DNA from: Rachicladosporium sp. CCFEE 5018
Taxonomy: Eukaryota > Ascomycota > Dothideomycetes > Cladosporiales > Cladosporiaceae
Direction of reading: 5' to 3'
Length of the DNA: 64,000 bases
NCBI GenBank assembly: GCA_002077045.2
Contig: KZ111192.1
Coordinates: 62,001-126,000 of the forward strand
This document shows, one piece after another, positions 39,862 to 50,468 of the stretch (positions are counted from its first letter, which is position 1; each line of letters opens with the position of its first letter). Under the pieces are notes generated by a model. That model searched no databases. It was not told the origin of the DNA and saw nothing but the letters and a program-made list of their open reading frames with translations. Made by a program: the position numbers and the translations under genes.

Positions 39862-40680
39862 CTACTTTACCGTCAGCCACTCCTCCGTAGTGGGCACTAC
39901 AGTCCACCGCAGATCGAACTCCAGCGAATCGAAAATGATCTCGCATACAGCCTCCGGAGCTATACGCTCCCACAGCTGGTCCAGTCTCTCGTAAAGCGTG
40001 GCGCGCCCTTTGTACGGCCCGGAAATTGACCATCCATACGCATACACCAGATCTTTCATCATCCCGCCTATCGTCAAGTCTCCGTTGACTCTCCAAGACT
40101 CCTCTAGTCGCAGCTCGAGTGTAGTGTTACCTCTGAGAACGGCTTTGACCTCTATATCGACGTCTTCCGTTGGTGGGCTGCAAAGATAGGTGTCTAGAAT
40201 AGAGTGCTTCACACCATCGAGGTAGAGGTTGCCCACATGCACAGCAGGGCGAACTGGGTGGGCTTCGAACAGAGCAACCATCTCCGAGCATCCAAACTTC
40301 GCCAAGTTCGGGAACGATTGCATCCATGTTCCACCCTGAAAAGTCTTTGCCCTCATAAAAGGGTTGAGCTGCACCGGAAGAAACGCCTCTTCCTGATCAA
40401 TTTGCTCGGGCGAAGCCTTGACCCAGCGGTGGGGGTTTCGTGCAGACACCCAGCGTTCTTCCTTCTTGTTGGGTGATACCTTTGGATGCCGCAGCCAGCA
40501 CCGCTCACGGAGTGTTGGTGAGCTAGCCAAGATGTCGCGAAATTGAGAACAGACACGCTGAGCTGCGAATATTTGCTTCGGTTCCAGTTGCAGCAGTATG
40601 CGCTCCAGCAGCTCTGCTGTGTTCAATACCGCCATCACTGTGCCGTGAACAGTCATGGATCGAGTGACACGTTGGCACAT
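39862..40680 (-). CDS. F-box family protein
   Basis: 272 residues, one exon, start MCQRVTRSM at 40680. The F-box motif is at about residues 16-55 (NTAELLERILLQLEPKQIF, then CSQFRDILASSP). The remainder carries family blocks (LNPFMRAKTF, VHVGNLYLDG, LRLEESW) without LRR or WD repeats. It is a close paralogue of the fragment at 39191-39524, and more distant from the members at 3304, 44207 and 49058. The predicted role is an SCF adaptor of unknown substrate. Confidence 0.72.
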   Translation of the reverse strand: MCQRVTRSMTVHGTVMAVLNTAELLERILLQLEPKQIFAAQRVCSQFRDILASSPTLRERCWLRHPKVSPNKKEERWVSARNPHRWVKASPEQIDQEEAFLPVQLNPFMRAKTFQGGTWMQSFPNLAKFGCSEMVALFEAHPVRPAVHVGNLYLDGVKHSILDTYLCSPPTEDVDIEVKAVLRGNTTLELRLEESWRVNGDLTIGGMMKDLVYAYGWSISGPYKGRATLYERLDQLWERIAPEAVCEIIFDSLEFDLRWTVVPTTEEWLTVK

Positions 40681-41149
40681 TTGCGGAGCCTTCGTCGAGT
40701 TGCGTTTGTCCTGCGGAAAAGTTCAGTCCCCTCTCATGGTTGTTGGTGTCGCTGTGGGTATGCTACTCACTCTCTTCCCATGATCAACAGCCTTCTCCTT
40801 ACTCATGCGGACCATGATGACGAGTTTCGGTCGACGTCGGAGTGGGTTCGTGAAATCATCTCGAAGCAGCGCGGACTATGTACCCATACGTGAGACGCCT
40901 TGGCAACGGGAAACAGTCAAGTGAGGAAGGAGCGACCAATACTCAGGATCAGCGAGAGTCATCAAACTGTCCGAGCAACTACATCTGCGAGGGATGGCGT
41001 AGATGCGTTCATATGCCAGTCCTTAGCCAAAAGATAATACTTGTCATTGTAGCAGAATCAGGGATGCAGAGGGAGGAGGTGCGACTCTGGTCTAAACCGA
41101 CTTGCCGTGTCTAGATTCACATCACAACATCCACCTCCGCCGCTCTCTC
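40681..41149. other. Intergenic, 469 bp
   Basis: 5' flank of the F-box gene and 3' flank of the two-module gene. No supported gene. Confidence 0.45.
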
Positions 41150-41382
41150 GGACTCACTTCTGAAGCCGGCCCCAGCTCCACAATGATGTGTGCCTGGAAT
41201 GTATCAAGATGGGCCATCATCGGGTTCGTAGCGTCCATGACCGCGATGGACTTGATCGTCTTCTTGCCCATGGCTTCCCAATGCTGGACAAGCAGCCAGA
41301 CAATCCCACTAACGTTGGGTGTTCTGCCGCATTCGTCAGTACGGGTCCAACGACAGCATACGTCGATCTCAATGATTCTGCC
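41150..41382 (-). pseudogene. Post-stop continuation of the second B module
   Basis: Directly after the TGA that ends the gene at 41383, the same frame continues for about 65 codons with clear similarity to the first B module: PNVSGIVWLLVQHWEAMGKK and TIKS match PNVQGVAWLLIQHFEAMGKK and TIKS. The stop therefore truncates a formerly longer protein, or is read through. Confidence 0.65.
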
Positions 41383-43820
41383 TCACCCGACCAGTGCCTC
41401 GAAGGCTGTCTGCATCTTTGCGTCGGTGGTCGATCGTGTGAAGGTCGTCCCAGGATAATCTGGTGGGACGTGGTTGGAGTGTCCAGTGCTTTTCATGGCG
41501 CTCGCGATCACCGAGAGGGTGTCTTCATTGACGACACTCTGGCGGATTACGAACTTGAGATTGCTTCTGTTTTGATCATCCGTCATAGACTTCCTAGTTA
41601 TGCGATGTCAGCTCGTTGGAGTGGACAGGCGCACAGCTACGTCGACATCTTCATTCGTATGCGGCCGACTGGCCATAGCCAGGGTAACTCAATGTGCATG
41701 TGCAATGATTGCCGCGCAGGGATGCCAGGTATTATGAGAGATGGAACAGGACAGAGGTCTGGCCAAGGCGACTCACCAAGTCAAGTAGATCCCATCACTC
41801 CAGCTACAAACATACAGGTCAGTGCCTGCAGTCTCGATGCGACCATGGAGTCTCACTTTTTGAACCTGGTAACAGCACCACCCGGCGGGAATCGTGCGTT
41901 CTGTCCGCGCCAACCTTTGCTCGCTTGGATTGGTCCGAAATTCTGTTATGCATCAACACTGCGAGATCTGTGATGGAATGACATGACAGCATACCACACT
42001 TGCGATCAGAACACCGTCCTTGACATTGTAAGTGTCAGTGAACTCGCCACCGGTTGCAGGATACTGAACACCATCGTGTGTGGTAGTCCTGTCATGCTTA
42101 TACTGCACCTCCAGATTGTTTCCTTGCGGCGAGTTCTGCATGTTGAAGCCATGCTTCTTAAAGAAGTCCTGGAACTTCTCAGCCCGAGCGCTGATACCGC
42201 TCCGCACGAAGCTGGGCGACTTGGTCCAGCCCCAGGACTCGATGGCAGCTGGATCCGTCCATGTCGTCTGCAGGCCACCTTCCGGATCGTCGAAGTTGCA
42301 TAGCAGACGCTGGCCTTTGGATGTGTAGTCCTGATAAGTCTTCAGGTCTTTTGCCAGATCGTCGCCGAAGGCTCTACGAGCAAGCCGCGGAGGTGTGGCC
42401 GGCGCATCTCGCTCGCCCAGCTCGATCACCATGTTCGCTGAGAAGCTGCCGGTATCTTTGTGATTCGCAGCGTTCGCTTGATCCGAGACTGTGACTGACT
42501 TGATCGTCTTCTTTCCCATAGCTTCGAAGTGCTGGATTAGTAGCCATGCTACGCCTTGCACATTGGGCGCACTATCGCTTGTCAATACCTGACAGAGCTG
42601 TCCGCGACTCGCCATATGAATTACATACGCTATCAAGGCTTCCCATGCTGCCTGCTTGCCCTCATCATCCGAGGGAGTGAATGTCACACCTGGCCATACC
42701 GGAGGGACTGTGTGAGCGTAGCCGGCGCTCTTCAAGGCCTGTGCAATGATCGTGGTCGTGTCGGGATTGACGATGTGGTCACGCAGCACGAACTTGAGAT
42801 TCTTCCTGGTATCTACTGTGGTCTGTGATTGCCTGGCGGAGTCAGTATTTTCGTCTCTGTAGATCTGTATTTGGTGGTCTTGAGCGCTAGAGGCGACTCA
42901 CCAGATCAGATAGACAGCGTCGCTCCAACTACATGATGCCTTCGTTAGTCGCTGGATGATGGTGTCGAAGCATGAAGCCTCGCACTCACCTCTTGAGCTT
43001 CGCTATCGGAGAGCCTGGTGGGAATCCCAACTTCTGCCCAGCTACGTTCTTAGACGTGAAGTCCGGTCCAAAGTTCTGAGCAATGTCAGCAGATGATTGT
43101 GCGGGCGCAGGTAGTTCGAATTACATGATGGGCGATGATCACACCATCATGGACGTTGATGGTGTTCTTGAACTCCGCGCCAGTGGCATGGTATGTAGTG
43201 CCATCATGCGTCGTGTTTCGGGCATGCTTAAACGAAGTCTCAAGATTGTAGCCTGTAGGCTGGAAGGCTCCAAGATGATTCTGTCCGGGCTGATTGCGGA
43301 TGTTGAAGCTGTGTTTTTGGAAGAATGCCAGCCATGTGTTGGCGTAGGTGTTGGTGGCTTGCACCGTGACATCGGCACTATCGTAGCCCCAGTCCTTGAG
43401 ATTATCTAGAGCAGTGTACGGACTCGTAGTTTTGCCAGATGCATCTGCGAGTCTGCAAAGAAGGGACTGGCCTTTGGTGATGGCATTTTGGAAAGCGTCG
43501 CGATTCGCTGGGTTGTCGCCTCCAGGATCGTTAGCTCGGCTGAAGAGATTGCGCCTCTGAGACAGCGTAGAGCTGGTATAATTGCCATCGCGAAACGGCT
43601 CTGGCTCTGAGATGGACGTGACTTCGAGACCCGCATCAAGAGGGCGGAAGACATGGCGCTCGGGTCTGTGCGGCTCTATCGGGGTTGTCCATGCTTGCTG
43701 AAGATCATACAGAGCGACATCAACGTAGGAGCCTGTAAGCCAGAATAGTGCAAAAGCAGAGACGATGACGAGCAGAGCGTCCTTCGTCTTCGTCCACTCC
43801 CCTGTGGCAAGTCGAGCCAT
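41383..43820 (-). CDS. Membrane-anchored protein made of a duplicated module, unknown function
   Basis: Seven exons (minus order): 43820-43125, 43075-42990, 42928-42902, 42832-41998, 41942-41857, 41803-41777 and 41593-41383, 655 residues, phases consistent. The N terminus has one membrane span (LLVIVSAFALFWLTGSYVDV). Two modules follow, each made of segment A (KGQ.LLC, FF.KH.FN, THDG..Y.ATG.EF, .DGV.IA), an 86-nt exon (NFGP...), a 27-nt exon (WSD..YL.W) and segment B (NLKFV.R, VPP..PG.TF). Exon sizes and phases of the two modules are identical, which shows duplication inside one gene after intron gain. B of module 2 ends at a premature TGA. I recognise no family. A surface or secretory-pathway location is inferred from the anchor. 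Confidence 0.7.
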
Positions 43821-44206
43821 GCTGCAGAAATCTCGAGGACCCTATCACAAGCTGATCGAGGAAGGCGGAGTGTTAGTCTGGCGCGAGTGTCGCGAGAGTG
43901 GTTGTACAAATGATCTTGCTACACCTGGAAAATGCCGCGATCGCACAAGCTTGCTTGCAGCAAACACGACATCGCCGTGAAGCTCTCGCTCGGAGCTGTT
44001 TGCCTGCATTGGCTCGTACACCGAAAGTCTTCCAGTCAGCTACACTGCACGTCGTCGTTGGTTGCCCCGTTGGTAGTGTAGCATCAGCTTCAGTAGGTGA
44101 ATAGTCGTCGCATCAAGGTGGCGTCATTCGGTGAGAGAAGGGAAAGGGGAGATTAGAAGCGATCGTACCCAGCAATAGCTCATCTCATAAAGCAACGGAG
44201 ACATCG
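43821..44206. other. Intergenic, 386 bp
   Basis: 5' flank of the two-module gene and 3' flank of the next F-box gene. Nothing else is seen. Confidence 0.5.
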
Positions 44207-44980
44207 CTACTGCGGCAACACCATACTCACCTCCCCCTCCACCACCACCCCGGCCAGATCGATCAACGGATCCATCGCACCAATCCCAATCCTGATACCC
44301 TCCAAGTTCCACCCCGGCATCTCCGACCCGACCACCTCTAGCACATCTCCCAACCTGACACCGCGCTCGCATGTGATCCATCTTCCTATCATGTTACCCT
44401 CCTGGTTATAGTCGTCTTTCGAGGGTGGCTCCGTCAAGCGCCAGACTCTGAACGCCGTGCACGGTGGATCAGTGACATGGGCGTTGACCCATAGGCCTGA
44501 CCTGAGCACAGGGAGATACGCCGCGAGCTGGACGGTGGTGCTGTACAATGGGGTGTCTTCGGTGGATAGAGGGCGATTGATGCTGAGACTTGGTTCTGAG
44601 GCCGTTTGTAACATGGGGTTCAAGGTGACCATGTTCAATGCGGTGTCGGTACGCTGTGTCCACACGCCATGTGGGACCCTCGCCATGCGCGTGAGTAGGC
44701 CGAATGGCTCCTCTCTGTAGTGTACCAGTCGTGTTGGCAGGTGCTTTGGGCGAAGGTACAGCTTCCGCTGGATGCCTGGTGAATTAGCGATGACCGTCTG
44801 CCAGAGCTTTGAGACGCGCTGGACGACGTATGTGTTGTTCGGCGAGAGTTCCAGCAGGATCATCTCCAACAGCTCGACGATATTGAGGGCTGCGTCGCAG
44901 GCATCGTGTGATTCTGCTGCTGGAAGTGGAGCCGTTACTGTTTCCATTGCGGCCATTGACCCGAGAGAGACCTGATTCAT
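44207..44980 (-). CDS. F-box family protein
   Basis: 257 residues, one exon. The F-box-like motif is at about residues 32-70 (LNIVELLEMILLELSPNNTY, then SKLWQTVIANSP). The C-terminal part has family-typical blocks (LNPML, RGVRLGDVLEVV, EGIRIGIGAMDP) and ends EGEVSMVLPQ. The start MNQVSLG at 44980 is the first in frame, and an internal Met at residues 9 or 12 is possible. An SCF adaptor role is predicted from the motif only. Confidence 0.7.
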   Translation of the reverse strand: MNQVSLGSMAAMETVTAPLPAAESHDACDAALNIVELLEMILLELSPNNTYVVQRVSKLWQTVIANSPGIQRKLYLRPKHLPTRLVHYREEPFGLLTRMARVPHGVWTQRTDTALNMVTLNPMLQTASEPSLSINRPLSTEDTPLYSTTVQLAAYLPVLRSGLWVNAHVTDPPCTAFRVWRLTEPPSKDDYNQEGNMIGRWITCERGVRLGDVLEVVGSEMPGWNLEGIRIGIGAMDPLIDLAGVVVEGEVSMVLPQ

Positions 44981-45242
44981 GTCTGGGTCAGCAGCTAGGT
45001 GATGTTATAGTGAGACAAGCAGGTAAGCTTTGAAGAAGGAAGGGAAGTGAACGCCTGTGTTCACCTCGTGAGAGCTTTGACGTGTAAAGTGAACGGAATG
45101 CACACTTAGCTTCGAGAAATTTCGCCTGTCATTCGGCCTGTTCTACATAGCAATGCGCGGTAAGTTTGTCTCGTCTATGCGCTGTCGTCCAGCGCTCCAT
45201 TGCGGCTCCCATGCGGCCTAGCGAGTCGAGATTTCCCAGTTC

Positions 45243-47249
45243 CTACAAAGCGACTTCGTGTATCCCACTTGGCCCTTGCTCATTATAGTTCGTCCTCGTC
45301 ATGTACCCATTACTTGCTCCGCCATCAACAATGAACAGCACCTTCGCAGCGACCTGCGCACCCAGGAACGTCGCTTCGTCGTACCCGACCTCTTTACACT
45401 CCGGGAAGTAGTCAGGTATCTTCGCGAGCTTGATACTAGTAGGCGTCTGACCGTGTCCAGAGTGCGTGTGAGCGTTTAGCTGTTGGCCGAGACCGGAGGA
45501 CGACGGGTTGAGGTGAGGATGATGTTGTGCGGTGCTGGCGGCGAGCAGGAGAGGGTTGACGCCAGAGGAGTGATGCTGGCCAGGTATTTGAGGAAGCGGG
45601 GTGTTTGCGCCGGTCGCCATGGGCGTTGAGAGGTTCGATGGTAGCTCTGAAGTGAAGATCGTCGCTGACGAAGGCGAGATGAGGTACTTCTCACTGAGCC
45701 GCACGAGGAGTGCTTCCTTGAAGCCGCGTACTTTGGCGCCATTGCCGACGATGATCATATTGTCCCACAGCTCGCTGCGCTTCGACACATCGCTGCAAGA
45801 CTGCACCGTGCGGAAGATGGCGTCCGCGAGGCGATCCAGAACGCCGCCTGACGCTGCCTGGAAACGCTCTAGACCGACCTCAACTTCGCGGCGGAAGGTC
45901 GAAGAGCCGGAGCGCTCTTTAACAGCATCGTGCTCGGCGAAAGAGGCGTCGGCAGCCTTGTCTGAGACGGCAGATGTCGGCTCGGGTGTCTTCTGGCGCT
46001 TGTTCGGGGCATCGTCTAGCGCACACGACATGTCGGCCAGCTCCTGCGTGTTCATGCCGGCAGTCTTCATCGCGTCTCGCAAGGCGTGATCTTCGTACAC
46101 GAACGTATTCCGTGGTCGCTTCGCATTTGGTAGTCGAACTGGCTTTGCTGTAGTCTGTTGTTGTGCATCGCTTCCCTTCTTGTTCTGCCTAGCTGCAGCC
46201 TTCTCTGCCTTCTCCTTTTCTTTCTGCGCCAGATACTCCTGCATGTTGCCGCTGGTGACGATGCTTGCGATATCCAGCACACCCTCCTCGTCTTCCAGCT
46301 TCTTCTCCTCGCCCACCTCTGTGCCCAAACCAGGACCTCGCGGTATCGTTCCTGTCGCAGTGATACTGTGCCTGTGCTCATTCGATGATCCGTCCATACC
46401 AGTCGACGCCGCCGCCGCCGGATTGCCCACTCCGTCATCAGCCGCTCCAGCAGTAGTCGGCAGCTCGTCCTCATGCGCCAACACTTCACAAACATTGCTC
46501 TTCTTCAATTGCTCACACACCTCCCTATTGAATCCCTTCCGTCCATTCAACAACTCCATCAGCCTCTCCGTCATCGCCTCCCCACCACAATTCGGCACGG
46601 CCAATCCCCTCCCAACATCATGCAGTACAAAGTCCGCCACACACGTCACATCCGCCTTCGCATACCCAACATCCACGACCGTCGCCGTCGGCGCGCCATA
46701 AGCGTAGCTAGCCGCCATAGCCGCATCCATGATACTAAAAGCAGGCACCTTGAACTTCTCGAAGAAGAATTGCGTTACCTTCTCCAGCTCCTTGGGCGTC
46801 CAGACAGGTTCGCTGATAAGCAGGATGGGCGTGTGAAAGGGTGGGTTGACGGTGTTATAGACATGCTCCATAAGGGCGTAGAAGCCCAGCCAGTTGACAA
46901 TCCGGCCGTGTTGGATCGGCCAGACGGCGCCTTCCTCGCTGAGGCGGTCTTCCTCCCATTCCTCCTCCTCCTCTTCGGCTAGGGTGGGCTCGGCATGGCT
47001 GCCAGAGGGCTTCTCCTTTCGTCGCACTTTCACGGGCTCGAACTGGCCTGCTTTTTGCGCTGGGAACATGCGCGATCGGAGGCGATAGCGGGCGGGTGTG
47101 AAGGATTCTGGGAGCCCGAGTTGCGCGAGGGCGGTTTGCGACCCCGGCGCGATGATCTGTTGTACATGATGTTAGCAGCTTGCGATGTCATATATATTGC
47201 AGATTGACATGTGACGCACGAAGATCTGGTCATCGCGAAAGGGCGGCAT
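45243..47249 (-). CDS. ARP9: Actin-related protein ARP9-like chromatin remodeller subunit
   Basis: Two exons, 47249-47220 (10 codons) and 47156-45243, with a 63-nt intron (GTGCGT to CAG), 647 residues. The first exon plus junction (MPPFRDDQIF|IIAPGSQTALAQLGL) matches the fungal Arp9 start. An acidic insert (EEEEEEWEEDRLSEEGAVW) precedes the actin-like core with IVNWLGFYALMEHVY, PILLISEPVW, FFFEKFKVPAFSIMDAA and VVDVGYAKADVTCV. The nucleotide-binding loops are weakly conserved, as expected for Arp9. A long charged insert (about residues 250-400) and the late IIVGNGAKVRGFKEALL block follow. Arp9 pairs with Arp7/Rtt102 in SWI/SNF and RSC in the nucleus. Confidence 0.82.
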
Positions 47250-47699
47250 GGTGGCAGCATGCGGGGTTGTTTGCTAGTGTATCGCACCGAGAGGTGGATG
47301 TGAAGCCGCGAAGCTGGCGCGTGAAAGTGGAGGACAGACGGGGAAAGTACGTCGAGTGTCACGTGCGAGGATCTAATGCACCCTTTGAATATATGTAACG
47401 ACCATGACACAACGAGATCACAAGGGATGACAGAACACAGTACTTTCGATGTGTTGTTGCATACACTGTACATCGTCACAGTCCCTCATTGACCAATCCA
47501 TTCCGTAATACATCCTGCTCTTATGCTGCACTAGCAGAGCGGCCATTAGAAGCATAGTGCTCGTTCCCTGTCATTTCCCATATATCAAAGCGCACTCGCT
47601 GCAGAACGCTGCACAATACGCATGCATCGTCAGTCAAGCATCTGATCGTCATTGCTCGTCTCATAGTCGTAGTCTAGAGAATCTCGGGCATGTTCAAGC
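47250..47699. other. Intergenic, 450 bp
   Basis: 5' flank of ARP9 and 3' flank of the secreted protein gene. Nothing else is seen. Confidence 0.5.
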
Positions 47700-48452
47700 T
47701 CAAGTCTCCTCCCAACTCACCACCTCGTACGGTGCAGGCGCTGCAGTCGCAGTCGCGGACTCGCGACGGGCAAGCGGCGTAGTAATGGCTACAGCAGTCT
47801 CGAAGGTCTTGATAGGGTAGTAAGTGTGCCACATGCCATCATCATAGTAGGCTGTCGAGCTTTGCGACGGAGTGGCTGTCAGTGTGGAAACGATTGTGAG
47901 CGTAGTGTCGTTGATCACAGTAGTGATTGTTGTCGAGAATGCGGTTGTGGTGGTAGTAGTGGGCTCAATGGCGGTGGTGACAGATGCGGCAGTGATCGTA
48001 GAGACCAGCACATCGGTTGCGATAATTGTAGTCGGCACGAGCAGCGTCGATGTGATGCTCGTTGATGTAGATAATAGGGTGCTCGATGTCGAGATGATGG
48101 CCGCGCTCGATGTTGTTGGGGTGCTTGTAGTCGATCGAGTCGAGGTCGTTGACGAAGTCACAGGCGCCGATGTAGAGGTAATTGATGTGGTCGATCTTGT
48201 TGAGCTCGAGGACGTCGTGGACGTTGCCACAGTTGGTGCCTCCACTATCGTCACCAAGACGGTCGTCTCCTTAGTTGATTGAGGTAGCGAAGGTGCAGTC
48301 ACCGTTTGGAAGATGGTCGTGGGTTGCGACGAAGCTGCATCTGTTGCAGAGCCGCCATCGACGTCGACGACCGAGTAGCTTGCTGGGAGTGCACTTGCGA
48401 CGGCGACCAGTGACAGAGAAGTGACCACCGCAGAGCGGACGGAGAAGCGCAT
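47700..48452 (-). CDS. Secreted Ser/Thr-rich (mucin-like) protein
   Basis: 250 residues with a signal peptide (MRFSVRSAVVTSLSLVAVASALP). The middle is almost entirely Thr/Ser/Val/Ala (about residues 40-205), a heavily O-mannosylated stalk if expressed. The C-terminal segment DDGMWHTYYPIKTFETAV is the only complex part and could be a small conserved domain. No GPI omega-site plus hydrophobic tail is obvious, since it ends EVVSWEET. It is probably a cell-wall or extracellular protein. The repeat-rich DNA explains apparent frames on the opposite strand. Confidence 0.72.
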   Translation of the reverse strand: MRFSVRSAVVTSLSLVAVASALPASYSVVDVDGGSATDAASSQPTTIFQTVTAPSLPQSTKETTVLVTIVEAPTVATSTTSSSSTRSTTSITSTSAPVTSSTTSTRSTTSTPTTSSAAIISTSSTLLSTSTSITSTLLVPTTIIATDVLVSTITAASVTTAIEPTTTTTTAFSTTITTVINDTTLTIVSTLTATPSQSSTAYYDDGMWHTYYPIKTFETAVAITTPLARRESATATAAPAPYEVVSWEET

Positions 48453-49057
48453 TGCGCCTTTCGCTAACGCACGGAATGAATGCGACGATCGGCTTCTTAT
48501 ATCAGTACCGTTTGCTTTACCCCTGTAAGTAACCCAGTCTGCTCTGTGCTCAACAAAGCGAAGGATTCTGCGCGGTAAGAATAATATCGATGGTGTTTGT
48601 AGACTGGTTTGTGAAGATGCAAAGACCCGAGACGAGATATCGGGATGGTACTTAGCTGGATACTGCAGTGGCTGTATGTGTGCGACTTGGGTGGCAGGGC
48701 GTTGCTAGGGTATGGAGATGAAAGCGTGAAGTCGCGGTGGTTGGAGGAAGGCGCGACTGAGTCTTGGCGTGGCGCTAGGCTGTTTTAGGTGGATACCAGC
48801 CTTCTGGACTCCATTCCAAGGATTGCATGTGCTTGCATGTGCTGCATCTATAGTGTGTATGTTTCACCATTGATATAGACACGGCGAACGGATAGGTGCG
48901 CTTTACCATCTTGCTGATCTTGCGTGCTGTCAAGTCTCGAACAAATCGCCCGACGTCGGTACATCTTTAGTTGCGCTGCAAAGGTTGGTCTCCTCCAGGA
49001 CTCAGTTCAGACCAGACGAATTTCTACCGCCTCCTATCCACGTTTATATCCCCCATC
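48453..49057. other. Intergenic, 605 bp
   Basis: Promoter side of the secreted protein gene and 3' flank of the next F-box gene. No supported gene. Confidence 0.5.
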
Positions 49058-50204
49058 TCAGTGGCCGGATGCCCGTCTCTTAGGCTTCCCAGCGCCGTTG
49101 TGGCCACCCCCGACGGGTTTGCTCACGACCGAGGATGCCTCCAGCATGGGCGAGTACACGAGGAAAGAGAACTTCAAACACGACGGCTCCACCATTCTGC
49201 GGCCGAAGGTGATCGACCTGCTCGCATTGAGGAGCATGTAGTAGACATGGCCTGCGGTGATACCCTCAGCTTCGTTCATCGTTGCGAAAGCAAGAGGAGT
49301 GTGCGGCTTCCGGTGGCGGTGTGCCTTACGCTCGCAGCTCAACTGCCAGACAAGGATGCCCTGAGTGCACGGCGGCTGTGTGATGAACAACTTCGCAAGT
49401 GTGGTCTCAGGCTTGGCTTCGAACAGGCGCACCCTGACAGCGGTGACGAGCTTGGACTGTGACTGCTCTGCTGACTTGCCGACCTTGCCAATCTGGCGCG
49501 CTTGAGTAGAAGCGAAAGCTTCATTTGGGTGGCATACATCGAAGTACACCATACCCCCGTTGCGGTAAGGGAATGGTTGTTCCGCCATCAGGCGTTGTAG
49601 CATGCGGTGGGTATAGCGTGGCTGATGAAGTTGCAAAGTGTCACGAGCGCCTCCAGAAAGTCTCACCCGAGCTGGGAGGAGGTACATCGCCCGCGTGAGT
49701 ACCTTGCTGTTCATGATGAGGTGTTGCCAGAACTTATCGATCCGCTGCAGACGAAAGATGCTGCAAGGATCCAGATGCGCGAGGATGAGCTCCAGCAGCT
49801 CACAGATTGCGAATACTGCTCGAGCGCTCGACTGATACTGCGTCAAATACTCCGTGGAAGAAGTGGTAGGTGAGTCGCACTTGATGCTGACAGCTGCGCC
49901 TTTCAGTCCCTGGGCCTCTTCTTCGTGCTGCGCGCTAGGTCAGCGACCAAATCAGGCGAGGCATCCTGTGTTGCGCTTACTCCATACAGCGCTGCAGCCA
50001 GGTCAGAGCGCCGTCTGTAGTGCCCCGAATCGATGCAGATACTGCTGCTGGTGGACTCATCTGCCACGTCCTTTGACCAAATTAGCTCATGGCGTTTGCC
50101 AGCAGTGAAGGCGCTGGGTTACTCACTCCATACAAGGATGTGGCCAAGTCTGAGCGGCGACCATAGTACCGGGAAGCCATCGGCGGCGTGCTTAATGATG
50201 CCAT
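49058..50204 (-). CDS. F-box family protein with duplicated 5' exons
   Basis: Three exons, 50204-50127, 50070-49981 and 49927-49058, phase 0 throughout, 345 residues. Donors are GTGAGT and GTAAGC, and acceptors are CAAAG and GCGCAG. Exon 1 ends YYGRRSDLATSLYG and exon 2 ends HYRRRSDLAAALYG, so the two are a duplicated exon. Exon 3 carries the F-box (FAICELLELILAHLDPCSIF, then FWQHLIMNSK) and family blocks (CHPNEAF, ITQPPCTQGILVW). The start at 50204 (MASLSTPPMA) is the first ATG in frame. The extra exons are absent from the other F-box paralogues here. SCF adaptor function is predicted from the motif. Confidence 0.65.
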
Positions 50205-50468
50205 CGCTCACTTTTCGATGGCGTAGTCGAGTGGTAGTGGTATACCCGACATTGGTGGATGACCAATGTGGGCATCGCGGCGCACTGGGAGCGCCAAGAA
50301 GTGAATGGTGACACGGAAGGAGCGACCCACGGTCACCTTCCAGACTACTGCGCATATGTTCAGGACAGACCGATCGAGAAACTGCGCCCGTATTGCCATA
50401 CCACGAAGGCACTTCCACATTATTGCCACAAATCCTTCATACATCTATACACCCCCCTCCCTTTCCCT

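Noticed and set aside
47826..48282. Plus-strand Val/Asp-rich frames opposite the secreted protein
   Set aside because: They are antisense shadows of Thr/Ser codon repeats, while the minus-strand frame has a signal peptide.
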